Source: Arthrobacter sp. ZGTC131 (GTDB lineage: Bacteria; Actinomycetota; Actinomycetes; Actinomycetales; Micrococcaceae). Taken from it: a stretch of 64,000 bases of DNA. Under the pieces are notes generated by a model. The model was not told where the DNA came from and did no database searches. It saw only the letters and a program-made list of their open reading frames with translations. The stretch spans positions 249,958 through 313,957 of the forward strand of contig NZ_PJIK01000002.1 of NCBI RefSeq assembly GCF_002929275.1. The letters are read 5' to 3'. The position numbers were made by a program, and so were the translations under genes. This document shows positions 8,739 to 16,591 of this stretch, in pieces (the first letter of the stretch is position 1; each line of letters begins with the position of its first letter).

Positions 8739-9851
8739 ATGACGATTTCCGTCACCCGCACCGAAGTTCCGGACGGGACTGTCCAGTACGTCAATATCGG
8801 CAGCCTTGGCCTTGAGGCCGGCGGGTTCCTTCCGGACGTGACCCTTGCCTACGAAACCTGGGGGACCCTCAACGACGACGGCTCCAATGCCATCCTCGTC
8901 CAGCATGCCCTCACGGGAAGCACGCACGTCACGCGGGGGCACGGGAATGAAGAAGGCTGGTGGGAGCAGCTGGCCGGGCCGGGGGCACCGGCTGACACGG
9001 ACCGGTTCTTCGTGGTCTCCATCAACATCCTCGGCGGCTGCTACGGATCCACGGGACCCTCGACGGCCGCACCGGACGGCAGGCCGTGGGGATCCCGCTT
9101 CCCGCTTGTGACGCTGCGGGACACCACCGCCGCCGAAGCGCGCCTCGCAGACCAGCTGGGCATCAGCAGCTGGTTCGCGGTTCTGGGCGGTTCCATGGGC
9201 GGGGCCCGGGCGCTCGAGTGGGCCGTCAGCTACCCGGAGCGCGTGCGCCGCTGCGGCGTCATCTCCATCGGCGCCAGCAGCACAGCCGAACAGATCGCCT
9301 TCGCCCAGGCGCAGACACTCGCCATCAGGCAGGACCCCAACTTTAACGGCGGCGACTACTACGGCGGCCCGTTGCCCGAAGAGGGGCTGGCGCTGGCCCG
9401 GCGGATCGCCCACATCACGTACCGTTCCGCCTACGAATTCGATTTCAGGTTCGGCCGGAACGCCCAGGCTTCCGAAGCGCCGTTCGAGGCGGAGTCCCTT
9501 GGGGTCCGCGGCCGGTACCAGGTGGAAAGCTACCTGGACCACCAGGGGCGCAAGCTCGTCCGGCGGTTTGACGCCAACAGCTATATCGCCATCACGGAGG
9601 CCCTGATGAGCCATGACATCTGTCGGGGGCGCGGGACCCTAAGGGAAACGCTGTCCCGGACCTCGGCCGATTTCTTTATTGCAGCAGTGGACTCGGATCG
9701 GCTGTACTTCCCGGCGCAGTCCCGCGAGCTCGCTGAGGCGCTGCCCGGCGACGTGGACGTCCATGTGATTGAGGCGCCCATTGGCCATGACGGCTTCCTC
9801 ACCGAGATCGGGCAGCTCAACGCCCAGCTCCGGGACCACTTCCTGGCATAG
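8739..9851 (+). CDS. metX: Homoserine O-acetyltransferase
   Basis: 370-residue alpha/beta-hydrolase-fold enzyme that acetylates L-homoserine from acetyl-CoA, the first committed step of methionine synthesis. Start chosen at the ATG after AGAAGAGG; a longer frame would run into the riboswitch. Landmarks: 'AYETWGTLN' near residue 35, 'NILGGCYGSTGPS', nucleophile elbow 'GGSMGGARALEW' (Ser about residue 151) and the C-terminal 'IGHDGFLTE' with the catalytic histidine. The SAM-IV leader strongly supports MetX over other acyltransferases. No metY is adjacent. Confidence 0.94.
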   Translation: MTISVTRTEVPDGTVQYVNIGSLGLEAGGFLPDVTLAYETWGTLNDDGSNAILVQHALTGSTHVTRGHGNEEGWWEQLAGPGAPADTDRFFVVSINILGGCYGSTGPSTAAPDGRPWGSRFPLVTLRDTTAAEARLADQLGISSWFAVLGGSMGGARALEWAVSYPERVRRCGVISIGASSTAEQIAFAQAQTLAIRQDPNFNGGDYYGGPLPEEGLALARRIAHITYRSAYEFDFRFGRNAQASEAPFEAESLGVRGRYQVESYLDHQGRKLVRRFDANSYIAITEALMSHDICRGRGTLRETLSRTSADFFIAAVDSDRLYFPAQSRELAEALPGDVDVHVIEAPIGHDGFLTEIGQLNAQLRDHFLA

Positions 9852-9858
9852 CCTTCCT

Positions 9859-9894
9859 CGGCTGCCCCCTGCTACCCGGCTGCCCCCTGCTACC
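9859..9894. repeat. Two perfect 18-bp tandem copies after metX
   Basis: The 18-mer CGGCTGCCCCCTGCTACC occurs at 9859-9876 and again at 9877-9894, with a truncated third start (CGGCTGC) at 9895. It begins eight bases after the metX stop. No coding or hairpin role is evident; it is one of several 3'-end micro-duplications in this window. Confidence 0.9.
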
Positions 9895-9947
9895 GGCTGC
9901 GCGGCTGTTGCACAACGCACCGGCCACGCCTCCGGAATGTGCATTTA

Positions 9948-9964
9948 TGCAGATGCCTTCTGCA
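9948..9964. promoter_or_regulatory. Short inverted repeat upstream of the MHS transporter
   Basis: TGCAGA-TGCCT-TCTGCA forms a 6-bp inverted repeat about 130 bp before the transporter start, next to a TGTGCATTTATGCA stretch (9939-9952) that resembles the TGCAC/GTGCA half sites in the LysR operator at 13676-13697. A shared regulator is possible; this is inference. Confidence 0.35.
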
Positions 9965-10095
9965 CTATTTGGCGTTGAGGTTGCAGCAATGGCAGACCAT
10001 ACTCGTTGGAACCGGCGATTCGTGGTGCGCATCACACACGTCCGCCACCTGACTGGTCCCATGGGCGTCGAAGAAGACCCCGAAGGAGTTCACTA

Positions 10096-11478
10096 ATGAG
10101 TACGGATAACTCCGCCGCAAGGCGCGTAGAGGAAACCGATGTCAAGGCATCTGGCCTGAAGAAAGTCGTCACGGCCTCCATGGCCGGCACCGTGGTTGAG
10201 TGGTATGAGTTCTTCCTCTACGCCTCGGCAGCCACCCTGGTGTTCGGCAAGATGTTCTTCCCCAATTCAGGCACTGAGCTGGATGGCATCATTGCCGCGT
10301 TCGTCACGTACGCCGTCGGCTTCGTGGCGCGCCCGATCGGCGGCATCGTCTTTGGCCACTTCGGCGACAAGTTCGGCCGCAAGCAGCTCCTGCAGCTGAG
10401 CATCATCCTGGTGGGTGTGGCCACCTTCCTGATGGGCTGCCTGCCGACCTTCGCGCAGATCGGCTACTGGGCACCGGCCCTGCTGGTCTTCCTGCGCTTC
10501 GTCCAGGGCTTCGCCGTCGGCGGTGAATGGGGCGGCGCCGTCCTGCTCGTAGCCGAACACAGCCCGAACAAGTCGCGCGGATTCTGGTCCAGCTGGCCGC
10601 AGTCCGCCGTCCCGATGGGCAACCTGCTCGCCACCGGCGTCCTGTTCACGCTGTCCTCCACGTTGTCGCAGGAGGCCTTCCTCGGCTGGGGCTGGCGCGT
10701 CGCGTTCTGGCTGTCCGCCGTGATCGTCGTCATCGGCTACTACATCCGCACCAAGGTCCAGGATGCCCCGATCTTCCTGGAGGCGCGCAAGGAAGTCACG
10801 GTCGAGAAGAAGGGCTACGGCGTTGCCGAAGTCTTCCGCCGTTACCCCCGCGGCGTCTTCACCGCCATGGGCCTGCGCTTCGCGGAGAACATCCTCTACT
10901 ACCTCGTGGTGACCTTCTCCATCACCTACCTGAAGGTCGTGGTCCAGACCGACACATCCCGGATCCTGCTGCTCCTGCTGGTGGCGCACTTCATCCACTT
11001 CTTGGCCGTGCCCATGGTCGGCAAGCTCTCCGACTCCCTGGGCCGCAAGCCGGTCTACATGGCAGGCGCCATCCTCGCCGGAACGTGGGGCTTCTTCGCC
11101 TTCCCGATGATGGACACCAAGAACGACCTGATCATCCTCGCTGCGATCACCATCGGGCTGCTGTTCCACGCCCTGATGTACGCGGGGCAGCCGTCGATCA
11201 TGGCGGAAATGTTCCCCACCCGGATGCGCTACTCCGGCGTCTCCCTCGGTTACCAGGTGACGTCCATCGTTGCCGGTTCGCTGGCGCCGATCATCGCCAC
11301 GGCGCTGCTGGGCCAGTTCAAGTCCTCCGTTCCGGTGGCCCTGTACCTGCTGGCAGCCTGCGTTGTGACCGCCATTTCGGTGTACTTCCTCAAGGAAACC
11401 CGCGGCATTTCGCTCCACGACGTTGACGCCGCGGACGCCCAGGGCACCGCCGATCTCCTGGCGGCCGGCAAGAAGTAG
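10096..11478 (+). CDS. MFS transporter, metabolite:H+ symporter (MHS) family
   Basis: 460 residues starting at the ATG behind AAGGAG (10083-10088). Twelve predicted membrane spans with the MHS-type opening 'SMAGTVVEWYEFFLYASAA' (span 1), the cytoplasmic 'GHFGDKFGRKQLL' loop between spans 2 and 3 and its echo 'GKLSDSLGRKPVY' between spans 8 and 9, plus 'RFVQGFAVGGEWGGAVLL'. The family imports organic acids and zwitterions such as shikimate, alpha-ketoglutarate, citrate or proline/betaine. It precedes an alcohol dehydrogenase and the mmsBA genes, so a small hydroxy- or oxo-acid is a reasonable guess for the cargo. Confidence 0.88.
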   Translation: MSTDNSAARRVEETDVKASGLKKVVTASMAGTVVEWYEFFLYASAATLVFGKMFFPNSGTELDGIIAAFVTYAVGFVARPIGGIVFGHFGDKFGRKQLLQLSIILVGVATFLMGCLPTFAQIGYWAPALLVFLRFVQGFAVGGEWGGAVLLVAEHSPNKSRGFWSSWPQSAVPMGNLLATGVLFTLSSTLSQEAFLGWGWRVAFWLSAVIVVIGYYIRTKVQDAPIFLEARKEVTVEKKGYGVAEVFRRYPRGVFTAMGLRFAENILYYLVVTFSITYLKVVVQTDTSRILLLLLVAHFIHFLAVPMVGKLSDSLGRKPVYMAGAILAGTWGFFAFPMMDTKNDLIILAAITIGLLFHALMYAGQPSIMAEMFPTRMRYSGVSLGYQVTSIVAGSLAPIIATALLGQFKSSVPVALYLLAACVVTAISVYFLKETRGISLHDVDAADAQGTADLLAAGKK

Positions 11479-11505
11479 CGGCCGGAAGCAAGCAACATCA
11501 GCCAG

Positions 11506-11548
11506 GCAGCTGCCCGGACCCGCGGTCATCGCGGGCCCGGGCAGCTGC
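11506..11548 (+). terminator. Strong hairpin between transporter and alcohol dehydrogenase
   Basis: Arms GCAGCTGCCCGG (11506-11517) and CCGGGCAGCTGC (11537-11548), with inner CCGCG/CGCGG pairs, form a long GC-rich hairpin 28 bases after the transporter stop. The following run of T residues (TTTT at 11557) is not immediately adjacent, so it could be a terminator or an mRNA-stabilising element. Confidence 0.6.
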
Positions 11549-11581
11549 GTGTCAGCTTTTCACGCAAAGGCAGGATTTTTC

Positions 11582-12700
11582 ATGCGAGCAGCAGTCCTTT
11601 ATTCCACTGTCCCGTCCGGAACCAGCTACGCCGAAGCGCAGCCGCTGGTGGTGCAGGACCTGGAGCGGCCGGAGCCCCGCGCCGGTGAGCTGGGCATCGA
11701 CATCACATACTCCAGCCTGTGCCACTCGGACCTCTCCGTGGTGGACGGCTCCCGGGTCCGGCCGCTCCCCATGGCGCTGGGCCACGAGGCCGTGGGTCGG
11801 GTCGCGGCGGTGGGGGAGGGCGTTGCTGACATTTCGGTCGGCGATCACGTGGTGCTGGTGTTCGTGCCGAGCTGCGGTGACTGCCGCGCTTGCAAGGGCG
11901 GCCGCCCCGCGCTCTGCCACCGGGCCGCGGAAGTCAACGGTTCGGGCGACCTCCTGCACGGGGAGGCGCTGCTGCGGACGCCGTCCGGCGAGCGGATCAA
12001 CCACCACCTGGGTGTCTCGGCGTTTGCCGATTACGCCGTCGTGGCCCGTGAGTCCGTGGTGGCCATCGATGAGGACGTCCCGGACACCGTGGCGGCGATG
12101 TTCGGCTGCGCGGTGCTCACCGGCATGGGGGCCGTCCTCAATACTGCGGCGGTCGACGCCGGCCAGTCGGTCGCCGTCTTCGGGCTGGGGGCCGTCGGGC
12201 TCTCCGCCGTCATGGCTGCGTCGCTCGCCGGGGCTTCTGCCGTGATAGCCATCGACCCCAACACCAGCAAGCACCAACTTGCCCTCGACTGCGGCGCGAC
12301 CGCGGTGGGCACCCCGGATGATGCCGCCAGGCTGATAGCGGAGGCCACCGGCGACGGCGTGGACGTCGCCGTCGAAGCTGTGGGTTCGGCAGGCGTGATC
12401 GCATCGTGCCTGGAGCGGGTGACGAGGGGCGGCGCGGTGGTGTCGGTAGGCCTGCCGAACCCGTCCGCCGAGCTGACCGTCCCGGCGCTGCAGTTCGCGG
12501 GCGCGGGCAAGCGGCTGCTGGGCTCCTACATGGGCGATGCCGTTCCCGGGCGCGACATTCCGCTCTATCTGGGGTACTGGCGCGACGGCCGGCTGCCGGT
12601 CGAGCTCCTGCATACGGACACCAGGCCGCTCGCCGAAATCAACGAGGGCCTGGACGCCCTGGCCTCCGGGCAGGTGGTCCGGCGGCTGTTCCAGGCGTGA
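11582..12700 (+). CDS. Zinc-dependent alcohol dehydrogenase (medium-chain)
   Basis: 372 residues from the ATG at 11582 (AAAGGCAGG upstream). Medium-chain dehydrogenase with catalytic-zinc ligands 'LCHSDLS' (Cys about residue 41) and 'GHEAVGRV' (about residue 66), structural-zinc cysteines 'CGDCRACKGGRPALC' (residues ~97-111) and the NAD motif 'VFGLGAVGLSAV' (about residue 200). The long insert with 'GEALLRTPSGERINHHLGVSAFADYAVV' is typical of the class III / formaldehyde- or mycothiol-linked subgroup. Lying between an MHS transporter and the LysR-mmsBA unit, it may oxidise an alcohol feeding the semialdehyde dehydrogenase, but its substrate is unknown. Confidence 0.87.
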   Translation: MRAAVLYSTVPSGTSYAEAQPLVVQDLERPEPRAGELGIDITYSSLCHSDLSVVDGSRVRPLPMALGHEAVGRVAAVGEGVADISVGDHVVLVFVPSCGDCRACKGGRPALCHRAAEVNGSGDLLHGEALLRTPSGERINHHLGVSAFADYAVVARESVVAIDEDVPDTVAAMFGCAVLTGMGAVLNTAAVDAGQSVAVFGLGAVGLSAVMAASLAGASAVIAIDPNTSKHQLALDCGATAVGTPDDAARLIAEATGDGVDVAVEAVGSAGVIASCLERVTRGGAVVSVGLPNPSAELTVPALQFAGAGKRLLGSYMGDAVPGRDIPLYLGYWRDGRLPVELLHTDTRPLAEINEGLDALASGQVVRRLFQA

Positions 12701-12726
12701 CGCCGTCCCGCCGCCGTGCCTGTCCC

Positions 12727-12755
12727 GCCGCTCAGCCACCCAGCGCCGTTCAGCC
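12727..12755. repeat. Duplicated 11-mer spanning the LysR stop codon
   Basis: GCCGCTCAGCC (12727-12737) and GCCGTTCAGCC (12745-12755) are 18 bp apart. On the minus strand each carries TGA in the same frame, so the regulator gene ends with two in-frame stops in near-identical contexts. Confidence 0.7.
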
Positions 12756-13658
12756 GGCCAGCAGCTCCTGGCGCGCGTGCACTTCCTCCTTGAGCGACGC
12801 GATCACGGCCTGCACCGGGGCTGAGCGCAGCGACTCGGGGCGGGCCACTGCCCAGATGGGCAGCTGGCGCTGGAAGTCGTCCGGGAGGACGGGCACGAAC
12901 TCCGGGTTGCCCGCCACCATGAAGTTCGGCAGCAGGCCGATTCCGGCGCCCCGGCGCACCGCCTCCAGCTGGGCGAACACGCTGGTGGCCTGGAAGCTGG
13001 ATTTCGGCATCGGCAGCTGCGCGGACCAGCGGTGTCCCAGCTCGGCCACCTGCAGGGCCGACTCGACGTAGGACACAAAGCTGTGCTGCCCTACGCCGTC
13101 GAGCGTTTCCGGGAGCCCGAACTCGCGGGCATACTCCGGGCTGGCGTAGAGCCGGAGATAGTAGTTGCTCAGGAAGATGGTCTGGGCGTTGCTGACGTCG
13201 GTCCGGCCCACCACGATTTCCAGGTCCACGCCGGAACGGTTCTGGCTGACCTTCCGCGTGGCGCTGAGCATCTCCACGTTCAGCAGGGGGTGCTGCCGCT
13301 GGAGGCGGACCAGGGCGGGGGTGACGAACTCGGACCCGAAGCCGTCCGATGTGCTGATCCGCACCAGCCCGGACAGGGCATGCTGGTCCTGGCTGATGAG
13401 TCCGGTCAGCGAGCCCAGGGTCGCCTCGATGGTTTCGGCGGCTGTCACGGCCGAGGCCCCGAGCTGCGTCAGTTCCCAGCCGTGCGGGCTGCGTTCCAGG
13501 GTCCTGCCGCCGAGCTGTTTGTCGAGGGCGAGAATCCTGCGGGAGATGGTGGTGTGGGTGGTGCCCAGCGTCTCCGCCACCGCGTTGAACCGGCCCAGGC
13601 GGGCCACGGTCAGCAGGATCAGCAGGTCATCGGGACTCGGAAGCCGCCGCAAGTCCAC
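12750..13658 (-). CDS. LysR-family transcriptional regulator of the mmsBA unit
   Basis: 302 residues from a GTG at 13658, chosen because AAAGG precedes it at ideal spacing and it gives the usual LysR length; an ATG at 13685 would lie inside the palindromic operator. HTH at residues ~8-50 ('GRFNAVAETLGTTHTTISRR'), followed by a LysR substrate-binding domain from about residue 85 ('SGLVRISTSDGFGSEFVTPA'). Divergent from mmsB, with a 22-bp perfect palindrome between them, so control of mmsB-mmsA and of itself is likely. The inducer is probably a pathway intermediate such as 3-hydroxyisobutyrate; that is inference. Confidence 0.88.
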   Translation of the reverse strand: MDLRRLPSPDDLLILLTVARLGRFNAVAETLGTTHTTISRRILALDKQLGGRTLERSPHGWELTQLGASAVTAAETIEATLGSLTGLISQDQHALSGLVRISTSDGFGSEFVTPALVRLQRQHPLLNVEMLSATRKVSQNRSGVDLEIVVGRTDVSNAQTIFLSNYYLRLYASPEYAREFGLPETLDGVGQHSFVSYVESALQVAELGHRWSAQLPMPKSSFQATSVFAQLEAVRRGAGIGLLPNFMVAGNPEFVPVLPDDFQRQLPIWAVARPESLRSAPVQAVIASLKEEVHARQELLAG

Positions 13659-13675
13659 GGGTGTGCCTTTCGCTC

Positions 13676-13697
13676 GTATGTGCATCAGTGCACATAC
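13676..13697. promoter_or_regulatory. 22-bp palindromic operator between LysR and mmsB
   Basis: GTATGTGCA and TGCACATAC are perfect 9-bp arms around TCAG. The site lies 18 bp upstream of the LysR GTG start and about 100 bp before mmsB, the expected place for a LysR regulator's primary binding site. A further TGCAC half site follows at 13721-13725. Confidence 0.7.
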
Positions 13698-13798
13698 CGT
13701 CTGTGTTTTTTCCCCTTGATTGCACTGTATCAGGGTGTGATGGTTGACACAGAACCTTCGGCCCCAGCGGCCGGAACCAAAGCAAAGGAGCTTACGCC

Positions 13799-14701
13799 AT
13801 GGCAGTAATCGGTTGGATCGGTCTGGGGAACATGGGTGGTTCCATGTCGGCAAACCTGGCGAAGGCCGGGCACGACGTGCGGGGCTTTGACCTCAACCCC
13901 GCAGCGGTCGCAGCCGCCGAGGCCGGCGGCGTGAAGCCGGTGGCGAGCATTGCGGAGGCCGTGGACGGCGCCGACGTCGTATTCACCATGCTTCCCAAGG
14001 GCGAGCACGCCAAGGCTGTTTACCTGGGCGAGGGCGGGGTCCTCGCCCACGCCAACACCCGCACACTGCTGGTGGACTCCTCCACGATCGACATTGCGTC
14101 CGCGCAGGAACTGCACGACGCCACCGCTGCCGCCGGCTTCCGCTTCGTCGACGCCCCCGTCTCGGGCGGCATGAGCGGTGCCAAGGCCGGGACGCTCACC
14201 TTCATGGTGGGCGGCGAGGCGGAAGCCGTGGCCGAGGCCACCGGCTACATCGAGCCCATGGCTTCCAACATCATTCCCACCGGCGGGGCAACCACCGGTC
14301 AGGCCGCCAAGATCTGCAACAACCTGATGCTCTTCATCAACCTGGCATCCACGGCTGAGGGAGCGGTGCTGGCGGACCGCCTGGGCCTGGACAAGCAGGT
14401 TTTCTGGGACATCGCGTCAGTCTCCTCGGGCGACAGCTGGGCGCTGCGCACCTGGTATCCCGTTCCGGGCGTGGTTTCCACCGCCGCCTCGAACAACGAT
14501 TTTGCTCCCACCTTCACCACCGAACTGGCCAATAAGGACATCGGCCTGGCCATCAGCGCCGCCGAGGACACCGGAACGCCGCTGGAAATCGGCAAGCATG
14601 TCCAGCAGCTCTTCCAGCAGCTCATCGACGCCGGCGAATCGGGCAAGGACTGCTCCATGATCATCAAGCTCGTGGACGGGTCGCTGGACACCGCCAAGTA
14701 G
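13799..14701 (+). CDS. mmsB: 3-hydroxyisobutyrate dehydrogenase
   Basis: 300-residue beta-hydroxyacid dehydrogenase, oxidising 3-hydroxyisobutyrate to methylmalonate semialdehyde with NAD+ in valine degradation. It shows the N-terminal 'WIGLGNMGGSMSANLAKAGH' nucleotide motif, the substrate motif 'DAPVSGGMSGAKAGTLTFMV' (about residue 119) and the catalytic lysine in 'GQAAKICNNL' (about residue 171). AAAGGAG precedes the ATG. mmsA follows 109 bp downstream. Related tartronate-semialdehyde reductases exist, but the mmsA partner favours this call. Confidence 0.92.
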   Translation: MAVIGWIGLGNMGGSMSANLAKAGHDVRGFDLNPAAVAAAEAGGVKPVASIAEAVDGADVVFTMLPKGEHAKAVYLGEGGVLAHANTRTLLVDSSTIDIASAQELHDATAAAGFRFVDAPVSGGMSGAKAGTLTFMVGGEAEAVAEATGYIEPMASNIIPTGGATTGQAAKICNNLMLFINLASTAEGAVLADRLGLDKQVFWDIASVSSGDSWALRTWYPVPGVVSTAASNNDFAPTFTTELANKDIGLAISAAEDTGTPLEIGKHVQQLFQQLIDAGESGKDCSMIIKLVDGSLDTAK

Positions 14702-14716
14702 CTCCGCCAAGTAGCC
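14691..14716. repeat. 13-bp tandem duplication across the mmsB stop
   Basis: CCGCCAAGTAGCT (14691-14703) is followed directly by CCGCCAAGTAGCC (14704-14716). The first TAG (14699-14701) is the functional stop of mmsB; the copy repeats stop codon and context out of frame. Confidence 0.85.
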
Positions 14717-14810
14717 GCGCGCCCGCTTATCGCGCTCCCATTCACCCCGGCGGTCAACGCCGCCCGCCTCCGGAACAGTCTGTTCACGGACCCGCAAGAA
14801 AGAGACATCC

Positions 14811-16295
14811 ATGGAAACCATTCCGCATTTCATCAACGGCAGCCGAGTCAGCGACGCCGACCGTTTCGGCCCGGTCTTCAACCCGGCCACCGGCGAGCAG
14901 GAGAAGCAGGTGACGCTCGCCTCAGCCGCCCGGGTCGAGGAAGCCATCGCCGCGGCCCGCGCCGCCCTTCCGGCCTGGCGTGCAACGAGCCTCGCCAAGC
15001 GCACCAACATCTTTTTCCGCGTCCGTGAAATCCTGACGCAGCGCAAGTCCGAGCTCGCCGCGATCCTCACCAGCGAACACGGCAAGGTCCTCTCCGACGC
15101 TGAAGGGGAAATCTCCCGCGGCCTCGAGAACATCGAGTTCGCCACCGGCCTTTCCCACATGCTCAAGGGCGAGAGGTCGGAACAGGTTTCCAGCGGCGTC
15201 GACGTCCACTCCGTCCGCCAGCCCGTGGGTGTGGTGGCATGTATTACGCCGTTCAACTTCCCGGCCATGGTGCCGCTCTGGATGATCGGCAGCGCCCTTG
15301 CCTGTGGCAACACCGTGCTGCTGAAGCCCAGCGAGAAGGACCCGTCCTCGGCCGTATTCATCGCCGAGGTCTTCGCCGAGGCGGGACTGCCGGCGGGCGT
15401 GCTGAACGTGGTCCAGGGCGACAAGGAGGCCGTGGACGTCCTGCTCGAACACCCTGACGTGAAGGCTGTCAGCTTCGTCGGGTCCACACCGATCGCCCAG
15501 TCCATCTACAAGCGGGCAGCGGACCACGGCAAGCGGGTCCAGGCCCTCGGCGGCGCCAAAAACCACATGGTGGTCCTGCCCGACGCCGATCTGGACATGG
15601 CTGCCGATGCCGCGATCTCCGCCGCCTACGGCTCGGCCGGTGAGCGCTGCATGGCGGTCAGCGTGCTCGTGGCCGTCGGCAACATCGCAGACGACCTTGT
15701 GTCGGCCATCAGTAGCCGCATGGCGACGCTGAAGATCGGCCCCGGCACCGACCCGTCCTCGCAGATGGGGCCGCTGATCACCGCTGAACACCGCGACAAA
15801 GTTGCGTCCTACGTAGCCGGCGCCGAAAACGAAGGCGCCACCGTCGTCGTCGATGGCCGTTCGCAGCAGTTCGATTCGAACGGCTTCTTCATCGGCGTCA
15901 GCCTGGTGGACCACGTCAAGCCCGGCATGAAGGTCTACGACGACGAAATCTTTGGCCCCGTCCTGTCCGTGGTGCGCGTTGACACCTACAACGACGCCGT
16001 CCGGCTGGTCAACGACAACGAGTTTGGCAACGGTGTTGCCATCTTCACCCGCGACGGCGGCGCCGCGCGGCAGTTCGAGTTCGACGTCGAGGTCGGGATG
16101 GTGGGCGTCAACGTGCCGATTCCCGTGCCGGTGGGCACGTTCTCGTTCGGCGGCTGGAAGAACTCCCTGTTCGGCGACACCCACATGTACGGGCCGGACA
16201 GCATCCGCTTCTACACGCGGGGCAAGGTCGTAACCACCCGCTGGCCCGATCCGTCCACGTCCGTCATTGACCTCGGGTTCCCGCAGGTCGACTAA
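14811..16295 (+). CDS. mmsA: Methylmalonate-semialdehyde dehydrogenase (CoA-acylating)
   Basis: 494-residue aldehyde dehydrogenase of the CoA-dependent MMSDH type, converting methylmalonate (or malonate) semialdehyde, CoA and NAD+ to propionyl-CoA (or acetyl-CoA). Signature segments: 'VACITPFNFPAMVPLWM' (about residue 143), 'LKPSEKDPSSA', 'GAKNHMVVLPDAD', catalytic cysteine in 'GSAGERCMAVS' (about residue 282) and the C-terminal 'PVPVGTFSFGGWKNSLFGD'. It lacks the general-base glutamate of ordinary ALDHs, as is usual for this subgroup. AAAGAGA precedes the ATG. Forms a two-gene unit with mmsB. Confidence 0.94.
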   Translation: METIPHFINGSRVSDADRFGPVFNPATGEQEKQVTLASAARVEEAIAAARAALPAWRATSLAKRTNIFFRVREILTQRKSELAAILTSEHGKVLSDAEGEISRGLENIEFATGLSHMLKGERSEQVSSGVDVHSVRQPVGVVACITPFNFPAMVPLWMIGSALACGNTVLLKPSEKDPSSAVFIAEVFAEAGLPAGVLNVVQGDKEAVDVLLEHPDVKAVSFVGSTPIAQSIYKRAADHGKRVQALGGAKNHMVVLPDADLDMAADAAISAAYGSAGERCMAVSVLVAVGNIADDLVSAISSRMATLKIGPGTDPSSQMGPLITAEHRDKVASYVAGAENEGATVVVDGRSQQFDSNGFFIGVSLVDHVKPGMKVYDDEIFGPVLSVVRVDTYNDAVRLVNDNEFGNGVAIFTRDGGAARQFEFDVEVGMVGVNVPIPVPVGTFSFGGWKNSLFGDTHMYGPDSIRFYTRGKVVTTRWPDPSTSVIDLGFPQVD

Positions 16296-16309
16296 GCGGT
16301 CGATTAAGC
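16286..16309. repeat. 12-bp tandem duplication across the mmsA stop
   Basis: GGTCGACTAAGC (16286-16297) and GGTCGATTAAGC (16298-16309) are adjacent and in frame, so mmsA has a second in-frame TAA 12 bases after the first. One mismatch between copies. Confidence 0.85.
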
Positions 16310-16342
16310 CTCAGGCCGTCCAAGCACCGGGCCTGCAGTAAG

Positions 16343-16387
16343 ACAGCCCGTGTTCCTGCCGCCAAAAGCGGTGGGGACACGGGCTGT
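16343..16387 (+). terminator. Hairpin downstream of mmsA
   Basis: Arms ACAGCCCGTGT (16343-16353) and ACACGGGCTGT (16377-16387) with additional inner pairing CCGC/GCGG around a CAAAA loop, about 48 bases after the mmsA stop. It lacks a proper U-tract (TTGCAGTT follows), as is common in high-GC actinobacteria. Confidence 0.65.
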
Positions 16388-16591
16388 TGCAGTTCGTGCC
16401 GCGGATTGCTGGGCGGCGGGTTCTTGCTTCCGCGTTCGCTCACCGGATCGGCCAAGTTTGGGCCGGTTGTTGCGGACGGTCGACGGCGGTAGGGGAGTTG
16501 AGCAGGCAGAGCTCGCTCTGCATTCAGGGTTCGGGTTCGTAGCTTCTTGGAGCGTCTGAAAAATGTCAGTGGTCGCTGGCAGACTTCGGGT

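Noticed and set aside
9859-9894. Direct 18-bp repeat considered as a CRISPR-like or iteron array
   Set aside because: Only two copies, no spacers, no associated genes; fits a simple tandem duplication.
14922-16184. 420-codon minus-strand frame across mmsA
   Set aside because: Mirror frame of a clear aldehyde dehydrogenase; composition is Val/Gly/His/Asp-rich as expected for an antisense shadow.
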